A stretch of 52,221 nt of DNA from Clostridia bacterium (GCA_017545905.1 JAFWXL010000098.1:1-52221); one strand, 5' to 3'. Shown: positions 14,982-23,298, counted from the stretch's first letter. Numbers and translations are program-made. The notes: a model not told the origin generated them from the sequence alone.

Positions 14982-15890
14982 AAAGTACATCGACAGCGCC
15001 ATCATGCAAACGAGGCTGACTGCAATGGACACCGAATTGGTAAAGCCTGCCAGCGCCGTATCGCCATGGCAGCGGCCGGTGTAAATGGGCGCAAGGCTCG
15101 ACAGCGGCGCAAAGCAGAGCACAGCCAGCGTCTGACGCACAACCGGTGCAAACGGCGTCAGGAAATAGCACGCCGCAGCCGACGCCGCAGCAAACGCATA
15201 CCGGCAGGCCAGCTCGCGGACCGTCTCCCGGATCAGGCGCTTATCCATCACCGGCTCAAACAAAAGGCCGATGATCAGCATTGCCAGAAAGCCGTTGGCC
15301 TGGCCCGCAGGCTTGGTCAGCGTGAAGAGCAGCTCCGGCATCTCGATATTCAGCAGCACCATGGCAAACATGATCATGTATGTGTCAAACGGCAGCGACC
15401 TGAGAAACTTGAGCAGGATATCCCGGACGCCCTCACGCGTTTCGCCGCCGGTTTTCAGCAGCGTAGAGGTCAGTGCATATGAGCCTCCGGTCATCATGAC
15501 GGCATTGCCCGTGTCAAACATGAATGCCGGCACCACGCAGGCGCTGCCAAAAAATGCCTCGAGCAGCGGCAGAGAAAAACAACCTACGTTGTATCCGCCG
15601 ATATTGAGCATGCGGTATGCGCGCAGCCTGGTTTCCACGCCGCGCGTGGTCAGATACATCAGCAGCATCGGCGTCAGGGCGCACAAAAAGCCGATCCCCA
15701 CCAGAAAGAACAGGGTTGTATCCCGCTCAAAGCCGGAAAACCCCTGAATAATCGTGCACGGCAGCGTGATGTTGAACATCACTTTCGAAAGCGTCTGCTG
15801 ATCTGCTTTGCTCAGAAAGCCGGCGCGCTTGAGCGTATAGCCCAGCGCAATGATGAGCACATAGCTGATGGGTCTCGCCAAATATGACAT
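14973..15890 (-). CDS. AEC-family transporter (second copy)
   Basis: 305-residue membrane protein of the auxin efflux carrier family, clearly homologous to the copy at 12.6 kb. It shows GYTLKRAGFLSKADQQTLSKVMFNITLPCTII at the N-terminus and NIGGYNVGCFSLPLLEAFFG at the central crossover. The second-half motif IYTGRCHGDTALAGFTNSVS aligns with the matching segment of the first copy. The ATG at 15890 lies 7 bases after GGAGG; the longer upstream frame has no protein character. It is likely the second gene after hup, though a hairpin lies between them. Its stop codon lies inside a 95-bp tandem repeat. Confidence 0.88.
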   Translation of the reverse strand: MSYLARPISYVLIIALGYTLKRAGFLSKADQQTLSKVMFNITLPCTIIQGFSGFERDTTLFFLVGIGFLCALTPMLLMYLTTRGVETRLRAYRMLNIGGYNVGCFSLPLLEAFFGSACVVPAFMFDTGNAVMMTGGSYALTSTLLKTGGETREGVRDILLKFLRSLPFDTYMIMFAMVLLNIEMPELLFTLTKPAGQANGFLAMLIIGLLFEPVMDKRLIRETVRELACRYAFAAASAAACYFLTPFAPVVRQTLAVLCFAPLSSLAPIYTGRCHGDTALAGFTNSVSIAVSLVCMMALSMYFVM

Positions 15891-15913
15891 ATGTTTTCCT
15901 CCGTAAACAAAGA

Positions 15914-15936
15914 ATCCCGGGATTTCTCCCGGGAGT
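15914..15936 (-). terminator. Terminator after hup
   Basis: 8-bp stem TCCCGGGA/TCCCGGGA (15915-15922 with 15927-15934). Some read-through into the AEC gene 24 bases further on is plausible, since no separate promoter is visible for it. Confidence 0.72.
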
Positions 15937-15942
15937 GTTTGC

Positions 15943-16218
15943 TCAGCCCTCGACAGCTTCCTTGAGGGACTTGCCCGGCTTGAACATCGGAGAGCGGCGC
16001 GCGCCGATCTGGATCTCTTCGCCGGTCTTCGGGTTGCGCGCCTTGCGCGCCGGACGCTCCTTGACCTCGAACGCGCCAAAGCCCACGATCTGGACCTTCT
16101 CGCCGTTCTTGAGGCTCTCGGCGATGATCTCGCTCATCGCGCAGACGGCAGCCTCGGCATCCTTGCGGGTCAGGCCCGCCTTCGCGGCAATCGCCGCGCT
16201 CAGTTCGTTCTTATTCAT
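15943..16218 (-). CDS. hup: HU-family DNA-binding protein
   Basis: 91-residue nucleoid protein; binds and bends DNA as a dimer without sequence specificity. All family landmarks are present: MNKNELSAAIAAKAGLTRKDAE helix-turn-helix start, VGFGAFEVKERPARKARNPKTGEEI beta-arm with the conserved RNPKTG, and FKPGKSLKEAV end. The ATG at 16218 follows AAGGAGG by 11 bases. It has its own promoter. In many Firmicutes hup lies between mazG and rqcP/yabP; here it keeps the mazG neighbour only. Confidence 0.96.
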   Translation of the reverse strand: MNKNELSAAIAAKAGLTRKDAEAAVCAMSEIIAESLKNGEKVQIVGFGAFEVKERPARKARNPKTGEEIQIGARRSPMFKPGKSLKEAVEG

Positions 16219-16293
16219 GGTACGATTATCCTCCTTAAAAAAGGTCTCTTCACGCTGCACCCAGCCTGGGCAGCCGAAAGACGACTAAAGCAT

Positions 16294-16322
16294 ATTCTAC
16301 ATGCTTTCATGCATTCATGCAA
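16294..16322 (-). promoter_or_regulatory. Promoter of hup
   Basis: Reverse strand TTGCAT (16317-16322), 17-base spacer, TAGAAT (16294-16299). The leader is about 70 bases. Confidence 0.72.
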
Positions 16323-16360
16323 GAGGGAACATGCCGATTCTTGAAATTTTCTTGAATATT

Positions 16361-17719
16361 TCAGGGTTTTTTCTCTGCGTTTTGCAGATCGGCGATCCGC
16401 CTTGTGATCGCGCTGCGAAGCGCCGTCTCCGCGTCCAGATCCATTACATGCGCCGCTGCGCACAGCGCCTCCAGCGCCTGCCCCAGCTGCTCCTCGCCCT
16501 CAAGCGCATCCAGCGCTGCCTTCGCCGCAGCGATCACTTCATCCAGCGTGTGCGTTTCGTTTTGCGCCTGCCATTGCCTGCGCACAATCTTCTGCGCTCG
16601 CATGAGCGCCGGCAGCGAAACCGGCACATCCAGCACGCGCTCCAGTGCCGTCTGCTCGCCGCGCTCCTTCTTCTTCGCGTTTTCCCAGACGGAGGTGACG
16701 GCCTGCGCATTTTCCGCCTTAGCCCTGCCGAAGACGTGCTCATGGCGCATAATCATCTTGTGCGCCGCCATACTCGTCACATCGCGGTCGGTGAATGCGC
16801 GGTGTTCAGCGCCGATACAGCTGTTGAGCACCACCTGCAGCAGCACATCGCCCAGCTCGTCGGCGATCTTTCCGTCATTGTCTCCGTCCATGGCTTCAGC
16901 CGCCTCGCAGGCCTCCTCGATCATGTACTGGCGCAGGGTGTGATGCGTCTGCGCCCTGTCCCACGGGCAGCCGCCCGGGCCGCGCAGGCGCGCAATCACC
17001 TCGACAAAGTCCTCGTATGTCGCGCGGCTGCGCTCATACACGCTCACACGCGGCACCAGCACCGCCGTTCTGTGGTCGTAATGGGCCTGCCTGTCCAGAT
17101 CGCACAGCAGAATCGGCTTTGCACAAACATCCGGCCCAGCGGCGTTTTCCATGAAATATACCGTCATTTCGTCCTCGAACAGGTCGCTCAGCCAGAGCTT
17201 CACGTCCGAGGCAATATACCTGCTGTCAATTTCGGTGATGACCTGCGGGCTGTCCGCCTGCACGCGCACCTCGCCCACAGAAAGCGACGTCACCGTGCGC
17301 ATATTCTCCGTATTCACGCCATAGGGGATCACCGCGCATGCCGCGCAGTCGGCCAGCGACACGCCGCCGATCACGCGCAGCGCCATATCCTGCGGCAGCG
17401 CCGCCGAGAGCGCACGCACCGTAGCGTCGCTGCCCGGCTCGCTGACGGCATAACACAGGTTTTCGCAGGCACGTGCCTTTTTGATCAGCGCAGCCGCCGC
17501 CTTTTGGCACAGCTCGTCAAAATCCTCGCAGCGCTCATAGAGCGCATCGAGCGTCTGGTAGGCAACGTCCTGCTCGTCCAGCAGCGCCGACGCGCCATGC
17601 CGGTTCGTGCGCAGCACCAGCGCATCCGCATGCTTCATCGCATTGAGCGCGCCCATGGTCAGCATGTCTGCGCTGTCGGGGCCCAGCGCCGCCACGGTTA
17701 TGATGTGTTGATTCGTCAT
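16361..17719 (-). CDS. mazG: YabN-type fusion: tetrapyrrole-methylase-like domain plus MazG pyrophosphohydrolase
   Basis: 452 residues. Residues 1-215 form a tetrapyrrole (corrin/porphyrin) methylase-like domain (ITVAALGPDSADMLTMGALNAM; SEPGSDATVRAL), the rest a MazG nucleoside triphosphate pyrophosphohydrolase. In the latter GGCPWDRAQTH (249-259), EEACE (268-272) and DELGDVLLQ (287-295) carry the metal-binding acidic residues. MazG enzymes clear non-canonical NTPs or lower (p)ppGpp in some species. The architecture equals Bacillus YabN. The ATG at 17719 follows GGAGAG by 8 bases. It lies upstream of hup, as expected for this group. The methylase half lacks obvious catalytic signature and may be regulatory. 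Confidence 0.93.
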   Translation of the reverse strand: MTNQHIITVAALGPDSADMLTMGALNAMKHADALVLRTNRHGASALLDEQDVAYQTLDALYERCEDFDELCQKAAAALIKKARACENLCYAVSEPGSDATVRALSAALPQDMALRVIGGVSLADCAACAVIPYGVNTENMRTVTSLSVGEVRVQADSPQVITEIDSRYIASDVKLWLSDLFEDEMTVYFMENAAGPDVCAKPILLCDLDRQAHYDHRTAVLVPRVSVYERSRATYEDFVEVIARLRGPGGCPWDRAQTHHTLRQYMIEEACEAAEAMDGDNDGKIADELGDVLLQVVLNSCIGAEHRAFTDRDVTSMAAHKMIMRHEHVFGRAKAENAQAVTSVWENAKKKERGEQTALERVLDVPVSLPALMRAQKIVRRQWQAQNETHTLDEVIAAAKAALDALEGEEQLGQALEALCAAAHVMDLDAETALRSAITRRIADLQNAEKKP

Positions 17720-17735
17720 GATTCATGCTCTCCAT

Positions 17736-17758
17736 AAAAAAGCGGCCAATGGCCGCTC
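17736..17758 (-). terminator. Terminator of the GT2 gene
   Basis: Reverse-strand stem AGCGGCCATTGGCCGCT followed by TTTTTT, directly between the glycosyltransferase stop and the mazG ribosome site. Expression of mazG from upstream would require read-through. Confidence 0.85.
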
Positions 17759-17762
17759 TGAA

Positions 17763-18719
17763 TCATTTATTCAGGACGCTCTCGATGATGAAGCGCGGAC
17801 GCTGCTTGGTTTCGTTATAGATCTTGCCGATATACTCGCCGATGACGCCGAGGCTGAGCAGCTGTATGCCGCCAATGAGCCAGATAGAGCCCATCAGGCT
17901 GGTCCAGCCGGCCGTCGTGCTGCCCATGATCTTGGAGACAAGCGCGTAGAGCAGCATCAGCAGGCTCACCATGAACACGATCACGCCGGCAGAGAGCACC
18001 AGGCGGATCGGCTTGACGGAGAAAGACGTGATGCCGTCCGCGGCAAAGGCGAGCATCTTCTTGAGCGGATACTTGCTCTCGCCGGCAAAGCGCTCGGCAC
18101 GCTCGTAGGTTACCGTCGTCCACTTGTAGCCGATCTGCGGCACGATGCCGCGCAGGAAGAGATTGACCTCCCTGAACTGCGCCAGCCCCTCGACCGCACG
18201 GCGGCTCATCAGGCGGTAATCCGCATGGTTGAAGACGATATCCACGCCCAGCGCCTTCATGACCTTGTAGAAGCCCTCAGCGGTAAAGCGCTTGAAGAAT
18301 GTATCGGTGTCGCGCTTGGAGCGTACGCCGTAGACCACCTCAAAGCCCTCGTGATAGGCGTCCACCATGCCGTCCACGGCATTGATGTCGTCCTGCAGGT
18401 CCGCATCCATGGAGATGATCAGGTCGGCATGATTGACCGCCGTCATCAGGCCGGCCAGCAGCGCATTCTGATGGCCGCGGTTGCGGGAAAGATTCACGCC
18501 GGAAAATACGTCCGGCTCCTGCTCATGCAGGGAGGCGATGATCGGCCAGGTATTGTCGCTGGAGCCGTCATTGACGAACATGATGCGGCTCTTATCGCTG
18601 ATCTTGCCCTGCGCGCGCAGCGCGAGCACCTTTTCCTTCAGGCGCTTGCTGGTCTCGGGCAGCACCTCCTGCTCCTTGTAGCAGGGCACGACGATATACA
18701 GTGTATTGTTCGGATTCAT
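17763..18719 (-). CDS. GT2 glycosyltransferase, GtrB/DPM1-like, membrane-anchored
   Basis: 318 residues. A GT-A catalytic domain (residues about 8-235) has LYIVVPCYKEQEVLPET, MFVNDGSSDNTW, GVNLSRNRGHQNALLAG and the metal-binding ISMDADLQDD. Two C-terminal membrane helices follow (about 240-262 and 278-300). This is the layout of enzymes that transfer a sugar from UDP- or GDP-sugar to polyprenyl phosphate on the inner leaflet. Start ATG at 18719 follows GGAGG. The gene ends at a terminator before mazG. A second GT2 with GtrA domain lies at 30 kb, so the two may serve the same cell-surface glycosylation route. Confidence 0.9.
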   Translation of the reverse strand: MNPNNTLYIVVPCYKEQEVLPETSKRLKEKVLALRAQGKISDKSRIMFVNDGSSDNTWPIIASLHEQEPDVFSGVNLSRNRGHQNALLAGLMTAVNHADLIISMDADLQDDINAVDGMVDAYHEGFEVVYGVRSKRDTDTFFKRFTAEGFYKVMKALGVDIVFNHADYRLMSRRAVEGLAQFREVNLFLRGIVPQIGYKWTTVTYERAERFAGESKYPLKKMLAFAADGITSFSVKPIRLVLSAGVIVFMVSLLMLLYALVSKIMGSTTAGWTSLMGSIWLIGGIQLLSLGVIGEYIGKIYNETKQRPRFIIESVLNK

Positions 18720-18749
18720 ATGTATGTCCTCCGTTGTCCGTTTGCGGGA

Positions 18750-19505
18750 TTACATCGGGTTTCCCGGGTTATTGCCGCCCTGTGCGAGCAGGTTGTCGCG
18801 CAGGGCCGCCAGTTCGCCCGCGCTGCGCGAAAGCGCCGCCGTCGCGCCGGAGAGCATCTTGTCTACGTGCACGCATGCCTGCGTGTAGATGCTGTCCGCA
18901 TCCTTCTCGGCGCGCTCGCGCGTTTCCATAGCATAGGCCTGTGCGCGGCGGGTGATCTCGTTTTCATCCACCAGCTTCTGTGCCTGCTGCTGCGCGGCAA
19001 ATACGATCTGCTCCGCCCTGGTCTGCGCGTCGGCGATGATGGCGTTTGCATCCTCCTGCGCGCGCTGCCGGGTCTGCTTGTCAAAGGCTTCCGCCTCGGC
19101 CTCCACCTCATCCTTGAAGGCGCGGGCCTTGTTCACGGTGTCATTGTAGATCTTGTCCGCATCGTCGGCCGTCTTGTCCGCGCGCATCTTCGCCTCATCG
19201 ATGATGCGCTGGCTGTCCGTGAGCACGCTCTGCGCCTGCGTCACGGCCTTGGGCAGCGCGATGCGCAGCTGACCGAGCAGGTCCGCCATCTCGCTTGTAT
19301 CCACGATGCACATGTTCTTCTTGAGCGGCACCCTGTATGCATCGGAGAGCTTGCGCTCAATCATATCGATCACACGCGTGGTCTGACTGATGCTCTCCGC
19401 GCCGGCCTGCGCCTGCTCGCGGCGCATGGGACGCTCTGCCGGGCGCTCCTGCACCACGGGCTGTTCCTGCTGATTCTGCATTTCTTCCATCTGATTGCGC
19501 TCCAT
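18750..19505 (-). CDS. Long coiled-coil protein, DivIVA/ATPase-subunit-like
   Basis: 251 residues. A Q/E-rich start (1-35) is followed by the short conserved segment TTRVIDMIERKLSDAYRVPL..MCIVDTSEMADLLGQLRIALPKAV (about 42-90), then 130 residues of Ala/Glu/Arg-rich coiled coil (EAKMRADKTADDADKIYND...), and a disordered GGNNPGNPM end. The coil resembles DivIVA or F/V-type ATPase stalk proteins but lacks the DivIVA N-terminal membrane-binding signature. It lies next to coaD, as related coiled-coil genes often do in Clostridia. Function unknown; cell-envelope or division scaffold is a guess. Confidence 0.75.
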   Translation of the reverse strand: MERNQMEEMQNQQEQPVVQERPAERPMRREQAQAGAESISQTTRVIDMIERKLSDAYRVPLKKNMCIVDTSEMADLLGQLRIALPKAVTQAQSVLTDSQRIIDEAKMRADKTADDADKIYNDTVNKARAFKDEVEAEAEAFDKQTRQRAQEDANAIIADAQTRAEQIVFAAQQQAQKLVDENEITRRAQAYAMETRERAEKDADSIYTQACVHVDKMLSGATAALSRSAGELAALRDNLLAQGGNNPGNPM

Positions 19506-19520
19506 GAAGCTCTCCTCCTC

Positions 19521-20006
19521 TTACTCCTTGCCCGCAGCCAGCGCCCGGCAGATTTCCTGCGCGATGCACGCCGGCACCAGGTTGTCGATCCTTCCGCCGA
19601 AAGCTGCGATCTGGCGGACGATGCTGGATGATATGCTTGCCAGGCTTTCGGTGGTGGGCATCATCAGCGTCTCCACGCCTCCGAGCATCCTGTTCACCTG
19701 AGCCATCTGGTATTCCGACTCAAAATCGCCCAACGGGCGCACGCCGCGCACCACGCAGCTGACATTCTGCTCCTCTGCGCACGTGACCAGCAATCCGCCG
19801 TGCGCAATCACGCGCACATTGGCAATATGCGCACAGGCCTTTTCAAGCAGGGAAACGCGCTCCCCGACCGGGAATGCGCCGCGCTTGTCGGGATTGTGCA
19901 TCACTGCGACCACAAGCTCATCACACAAGCGCGCAGACCGTTCGATGATGTCCATATGTCCATTGGTCACCGGGTCAAAACTGCCCGCATACAGCATCCG
20001 CATCAC
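19521..20006 (-). CDS. coaD: Pantetheine-phosphate adenylyltransferase
   Basis: 161 residues, the usual CoaD length. It makes dephospho-CoA from 4'-phosphopantetheine and ATP, the fourth step of coenzyme A synthesis. Motifs: MLYAGSFDPVTNGHMDII with the T/HxGH-type NGH site (about 4-21), RGVRPLGDFESEYQMA (about 88-103), and TTESLASISSSIVRQIA (about 118-134) closing the ATP site. The frame begins GTG at 20006 (GGAGG 7 bases upstream, overlapping the rsmD stop), with an ATG at 20003 as alternative. Translation is coupled to rsmD, the standard rsmD-coaD pairing. Confidence 0.96.
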   Translation of the reverse strand: MMRMLYAGSFDPVTNGHMDIIERSARLCDELVVAVMHNPDKRGAFPVGERVSLLEKACAHIANVRVIAHGGLLVTCAEEQNVSCVVRGVRPLGDFESEYQMAQVNRMLGGVETLMMPTTESLASISSSIVRQIAAFGGRIDNLVPACIAQEICRALAAGKE

Positions 20007-20578
20007 GGCATTTCCTCCCCGGCTGCCTTTACGGCATTGCGTACGAATGTGATCTCCGTATCGCCGTACTTGCGGATGTCAAACGCCTCAAAGCGCTGAT
20101 CCAGCAGCGGCGCCATGCCGCGCCTGTGCTCCACGACGATCAGAAACTGCTCGGAAAGAACGCCCCTGTCATAGAGTTCCGCGCACATTTCGCCGGTATT
20201 CTCCATCTTATAGGGCGGATCGATAAACACGACGTCGAACTTCGCGCCCTCGCGCGCAAGGGTTTCCAGCGCCTGTCGGTAATCCCGTGCAATCAGGCGG
20301 CACTGTTCGCCAAGGCGGGTGGTTTCCATGTTCTTGCGGATGGCATTGCAGGCGTCGCGATCCATGTCGATGAGCACGGCCTGCGACGCGCCGCGGCTGA
20401 GCGATTCCAGCGAGAGCGCGCCCGTGCCGGCAAACAGATCCAGCACGCGCGCCTCCTGCACATCCCAGCGGATGATATTGAACAGGGACTCGCGCACATA
20501 ATCCTGCGTAGGCCGCGTCTTGCTGCCCGCAGGCGCGACAATCGTGCGTCCGCGCGCCGATCCGCCGATGATTCTCAT
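20003..20578 (-). CDS. rsmD: 16S rRNA (guanine(966)-N(2))-methyltransferase
   Basis: 191 residues, usual RsmD size. It methylates G966 of 16S rRNA using S-adenosylmethionine. Motifs: MRIIGGSARGRTI start, TRPTQDYVRESLFNII, the SAM-binding VLDLFAGTGALSLESLSRGA (about 47-66) and catalytic FIDPPYKM (about 120). The ATG at 20578 has a weak ribosome site (AAGGCGG at 9 bases). It has its own promoter at 20662-20690 and overlaps coaD by four bases. Confidence 0.94.
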   Translation of the reverse strand: MRIIGGSARGRTIVAPAGSKTRPTQDYVRESLFNIIRWDVQEARVLDLFAGTGALSLESLSRGASQAVLIDMDRDACNAIRKNMETTRLGEQCRLIARDYRQALETLAREGAKFDVVFIDPPYKMENTGEMCAELYDRGVLSEQFLIVVEHRRGMAPLLDQRFEAFDIRKYGDTEITFVRNAVKAAGEEMP

Positions 20579-20661
20579 GGAAAAAACCGCCTTCTTCGCT
20601 GTGTAAATCTGTCTGAGCGCTGCAGCCCTGCTCCAGATGGGCACGCTGTCTCAGTCTTTTC

Positions 20662-20690
20662 ATTATATCAGAGAAAGCAGGGCTTTTCAA
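20662..20690 (-). promoter_or_regulatory. rsmD-coaD promoter, nested in the upstream terminator
   Basis: Reverse strand TTGAAA (20685-20690), 17-base spacer, TATAAT (20662-20667). The -35 box is the loop and the spacer includes the descending arm of the hairpin that ends the upstream gene. Confidence 0.72.
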
Positions 20691-20698
20691 CCCTGCCT
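20675..20698 (-). terminator. Terminator of the membrane protein gene
   Basis: 6-bp stem GCAGGG/CCCTGC (20677-20682 with 20691-20696), followed on the reverse strand by TTTCTCT, ending the transcript that carries the membrane protein. Confidence 0.62.
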
Positions 20699-20705
20699 CC
20701 CCGTA

Positions 20706-21545
20706 TCAGATGAGTACCTTCTTCTTGTGTTCTTCCTTCTTGTGGCCGTAATGCACCTGCGTCTGCGCGCCGGTGAGTTCCTCGGCAAGACTGCGCTTTT
20801 CAGCCTTGCGCACAGCGACCTTCTTGGCGCGCCTGTTCATCTTCTCCAGCTTGCGGTTGGACGCCGGACCGCGCAGATAACCGATCATATACACAGCCGG
20901 ATAGCTGAGAATAAACAGCGGCGAGAGCCTGTCGATGATAAAGCCCGTGGTCAGCGGATCATCAAAGAGATTGATGTAGTTCATCACAAACAGGCGCACA
21001 ATCAGGCGGAGCCAGTCCTGCGCCGCCATGCCCTGCTGCGCGGTGTAGGCGCCCAGCGGACCCATCACATCCTCGCGCATGCCATAGCTCTCCGTCAGCC
21101 AAGTGGGCAGATCCTGCAGGGAATACGTGTAGCCCTTTGCCGTCAGCGCGACCACGCAGGCCAGTGCCAGCGGCACAATGAACACAGCCATCACCGCGCA
21201 CAGCGCCTTGAGCGGATGATAGCACATCGCATCGTCCTTTTCATCCAGCTTCATTCCCTTGGCGGACAGGCTGACATAGCTGCGGCTGGCCGCAGCGTCC
21301 TCCGCGCCCCTGTTGAGGCCCTCGCTGAACAAAAACAGCAGCATGCCCGCAATGATCGCCAGCGCCAGCACGACGCGAAGCCCATGCCCCACTGCCTGCA
21401 GCGCGCTGAACATCAGGCCCATCACGATGATGGCGATCAGCGGAACCAGCATTTTGCCCGCCATCGGCAGCACGCGGCTTTGCCAGCGCTGCGCCCTGCG
21501 GAGCGGCTTTTTCTTCTTGTTCTTTTTCTTGGCTGCATTTCCCAT
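20706..21545 (-). CDS. Uncharacterised membrane protein
   Basis: 279 residues, no family recognised. A very basic cytosolic N-terminus (NAAKKKNKKKKPLRRAQR) is followed by about five hydrophobic segments (near 32-50, 57-75, 110-135, 178-200 and 215-232) and a basic tail (RRAKKVAVRKAEKRS ... KKEEHKKKVLI). The ATG at 21545 has GGGAGG 7 bases upstream and is 1 base after the 5-formyl-THF cyclo-ligase stop, so it belongs to the alr operon. Nothing in it shows a catalytic site. Confidence 0.65.
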   Translation of the reverse strand: MGNAAKKKNKKKKPLRRAQRWQSRVLPMAGKMLVPLIAIIVMGLMFSALQAVGHGLRVVLALAIIAGMLLFLFSEGLNRGAEDAAASRSYVSLSAKGMKLDEKDDAMCYHPLKALCAVMAVFIVPLALACVVALTAKGYTYSLQDLPTWLTESYGMREDVMGPLGAYTAQQGMAAQDWLRLIVRLFVMNYINLFDDPLTTGFIIDRLSPLFILSYPAVYMIGYLRGPASNRKLEKMNRRAKKVAVRKAEKRSLAEELTGAQTQVHYGHKKEEHKKKVLI

Positions 21546-21546
21546 G

Positions 21547-22131
21547 TCAGGTCCTCCCGTCGTCTGTTGCATATTCTCCCGTGCGGATGATTCCGCCGGG
21601 CGTGATCACATAATCCATCGCGATGTCGTGCGCCTCATGCTCCACGCGGTCAAGCAGCGCAAAGTCGTGGCACACGCCCACGCGCAGTGCGTTTGTCTGC
21701 GGCAAAAACCGGTCGTAATAGCCTGCGCCCTGTCCGATCCGGCTGCCTGCCCAGTCAAACGCGGCGCCCGGCACGAGGATCAGGCCGATCGTCCCCGGCT
21801 CTGCAGCCGGGCAGCGCGCCTCAGGCTCCATCAGGCCGTATGCGCCGGGCGACAGATCGCCGCTGCCCGTGATCCTCCGCGCCGTCATCAAGCCATGCGC
21901 TTCGCATCTGGGCAGCAGCAGCGCTTTGCCGCTTTCCAGCACATCCTTAAGCACCAGCGCGAGGCTGAGCTCTCCCCGGCAGGCCGCATAAGCCATCACG
22001 CTTTCCGCCTTCTGATAAGGCGCAAACCCGCGCAGATGGCGAAAAACCGCCTGCGCCGCCGCCTGCTGCGCATCAGGCGAAAGCTGCCTGCGCCGCATGC
22101 GCATCGCGTCGCGCAGCGCCCCTTTATTCAT
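21547..22131 (-). CDS. 5-formyltetrahydrofolate cyclo-ligase
   Basis: 194 residues. Converts 5-formyl-THF to 5,10-methenyl-THF with ATP in one-carbon metabolism. Family signs: MNKGALRDAMRMRRRQLSP start, the substrate segment KALLLPRCE, GLILVPGAAFDWAGSRIGQGAGYYDRFL (about 124-151) with the conserved G-x-G-x-G-YYDR, and VGVCHDFALLD. The ATG at 22131 overlaps the alr stop by 8 bases (ATGAATAA arrangement), so translation is coupled. The pairing of a folate enzyme with alr is operonic convenience. Confidence 0.93.
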   Translation of the reverse strand: MNKGALRDAMRMRRRQLSPDAQQAAAQAVFRHLRGFAPYQKAESVMAYAACRGELSLALVLKDVLESGKALLLPRCEAHGLMTARRITGSGDLSPGAYGLMEPEARCPAAEPGTIGLILVPGAAFDWAGSRIGQGAGYYDRFLPQTNALRVGVCHDFALLDRVEHEAHDIAMDYVITPGGIIRTGEYATDDGRT

Positions 22132-23236
22132 GTGTGTATACGCGCGGCACACGCTTTGACGGCGAGCAGATCACCTCGTAGCTGATCGTACCCAGCCACG
22201 CCGCCATCTCGTCCGCGTCAATCATTTCGTTTCCCTGCGCGCCCAGCAGCACGACCTCGTCGCCCGCCCCGGCTCCCGGAATATCCGTTACATCCACCAT
22301 GATCTGATCCATGCACACCCGGCCCAGAATCGGCGCGCGCTGTCCGCGCACGAGCACGCAGCCCTTTCCCGTCAGGCCCCTGCGGTATCCGTCTGCATAG
22401 CCCACCGGCACGGTCATCACGCGCGTCTCTTTCTCAGCTTCAAACAGTCCGCCGTAGCTGACCCTGTCGCCCGGATGGATCGTCTTGACATACATGCCGC
22501 GCGTGACCCAGCGCATCGCCGGGCGCAGGCCCTTCGCCTCGTCCACCGGCGGATAGCCGTAAAGCGCGATACCGCCGCGCACCATGTCAAAGTGCGCCTG
22601 CGGATAGCGGAAAATGCACGCAGTATTGGCCGCATGCCGGATGATCGGCCCGGGGTGAACCTCTGCAATCGCATCGCACAGCGCAGAAAAGCGTTCAAGC
22701 TGCACAAGCGTCCTGCCGCCGTCGTCCTCGTCCGCCGTCGCCATGTGCGTAAAGCAGCCGGTGAGATGCACGTGCGCGAGGCCGTCGATCAGACGCGCAA
22801 GGCGCTGCGCCTCTTCTTTCGTGCGCACGCCGATGCGGCTCATGCCGGTATCCAGCTTGAGATGCACCTGCACCATTTTGCCGAGCTTTTCGCCCGCGCG
22901 CTCCAGCGCCATGATGCGCTCCTCGTCAAAGACGGCCTGCGTCATGTCATATTCCGCCACGCATGGCGCGGCGTCGGGATCAATGCCGCCCAGCACCAGA
23001 ACCGGCGCGTCGATCCCGGCCTGACGCAGCTGCACGCCCTCGTCAGGAATCGCAACTGCCAGCATATATGCGCCGGCCTCCAGCGCCGCACGCGCCACCT
23101 GCACTGCGCCGTGGCCATATCCGTCCGCTTTCACCACAGCCAGAAAGCGCACATCGCCGTCAAGGCAGGCGCGCATGACGCCCACATTGTGACGTATCGC
23201 GCTCAGATCGATCTCACAGCAATTATATCTGAACAT
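22124..23236 (-). CDS. alr: Alanine racemase
   Basis: 370 residues, usual length. PLP enzyme interconverting L- and D-alanine for peptidoglycan. The PLP lysine is K36 in VVKADGYGHG. The second catalytic tyrosine sits in VSYGGLFEAEKETRVMTVPVGYADGYRRGL (about 250-280). HVHLTGCFTHMATADED and MDQIMVDVTD are also standard. The ATG at 23236 follows a weak GGAA site. Promoter at 23270-23298. It heads alr - 5-formyl-THF cyclo-ligase - membrane protein. Confidence 0.96.
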   Translation of the reverse strand: MFRYNCCEIDLSAIRHNVGVMRACLDGDVRFLAVVKADGYGHGAVQVARAALEAGAYMLAVAIPDEGVQLRQAGIDAPVLVLGGIDPDAAPCVAEYDMTQAVFDEERIMALERAGEKLGKMVQVHLKLDTGMSRIGVRTKEEAQRLARLIDGLAHVHLTGCFTHMATADEDDGGRTLVQLERFSALCDAIAEVHPGPIIRHAANTACIFRYPQAHFDMVRGGIALYGYPPVDEAKGLRPAMRWVTRGMYVKTIHPGDRVSYGGLFEAEKETRVMTVPVGYADGYRRGLTGKGCVLVRGQRAPILGRVCMDQIMVDVTDIPGAGAGDEVVLLGAQGNEMIDADEMAAWLGTISYEVICSPSKRVPRVYTHE

Positions 23237-23269
23237 ACATGTTCCAGCTTTCCATCAGTCATTTCTATC

Positions 23270-23298
23270 AGTATACCGCGAAAACGCCGAATTGAAAA
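23270..23298 (-). promoter_or_regulatory. Promoter of the alr operon
   Basis: Reverse strand TTTTCA (23293-23298), 17-base spacer, TATACT (23270-23275). Confidence 0.65.

Noticed and set aside
17718-19631. A 637-codon open frame on the plus strand
   Set aside because: Antisense to the glycosyltransferase, the coiled-coil gene and the end of coaD, all of which have recognisable products and ribosome sites.
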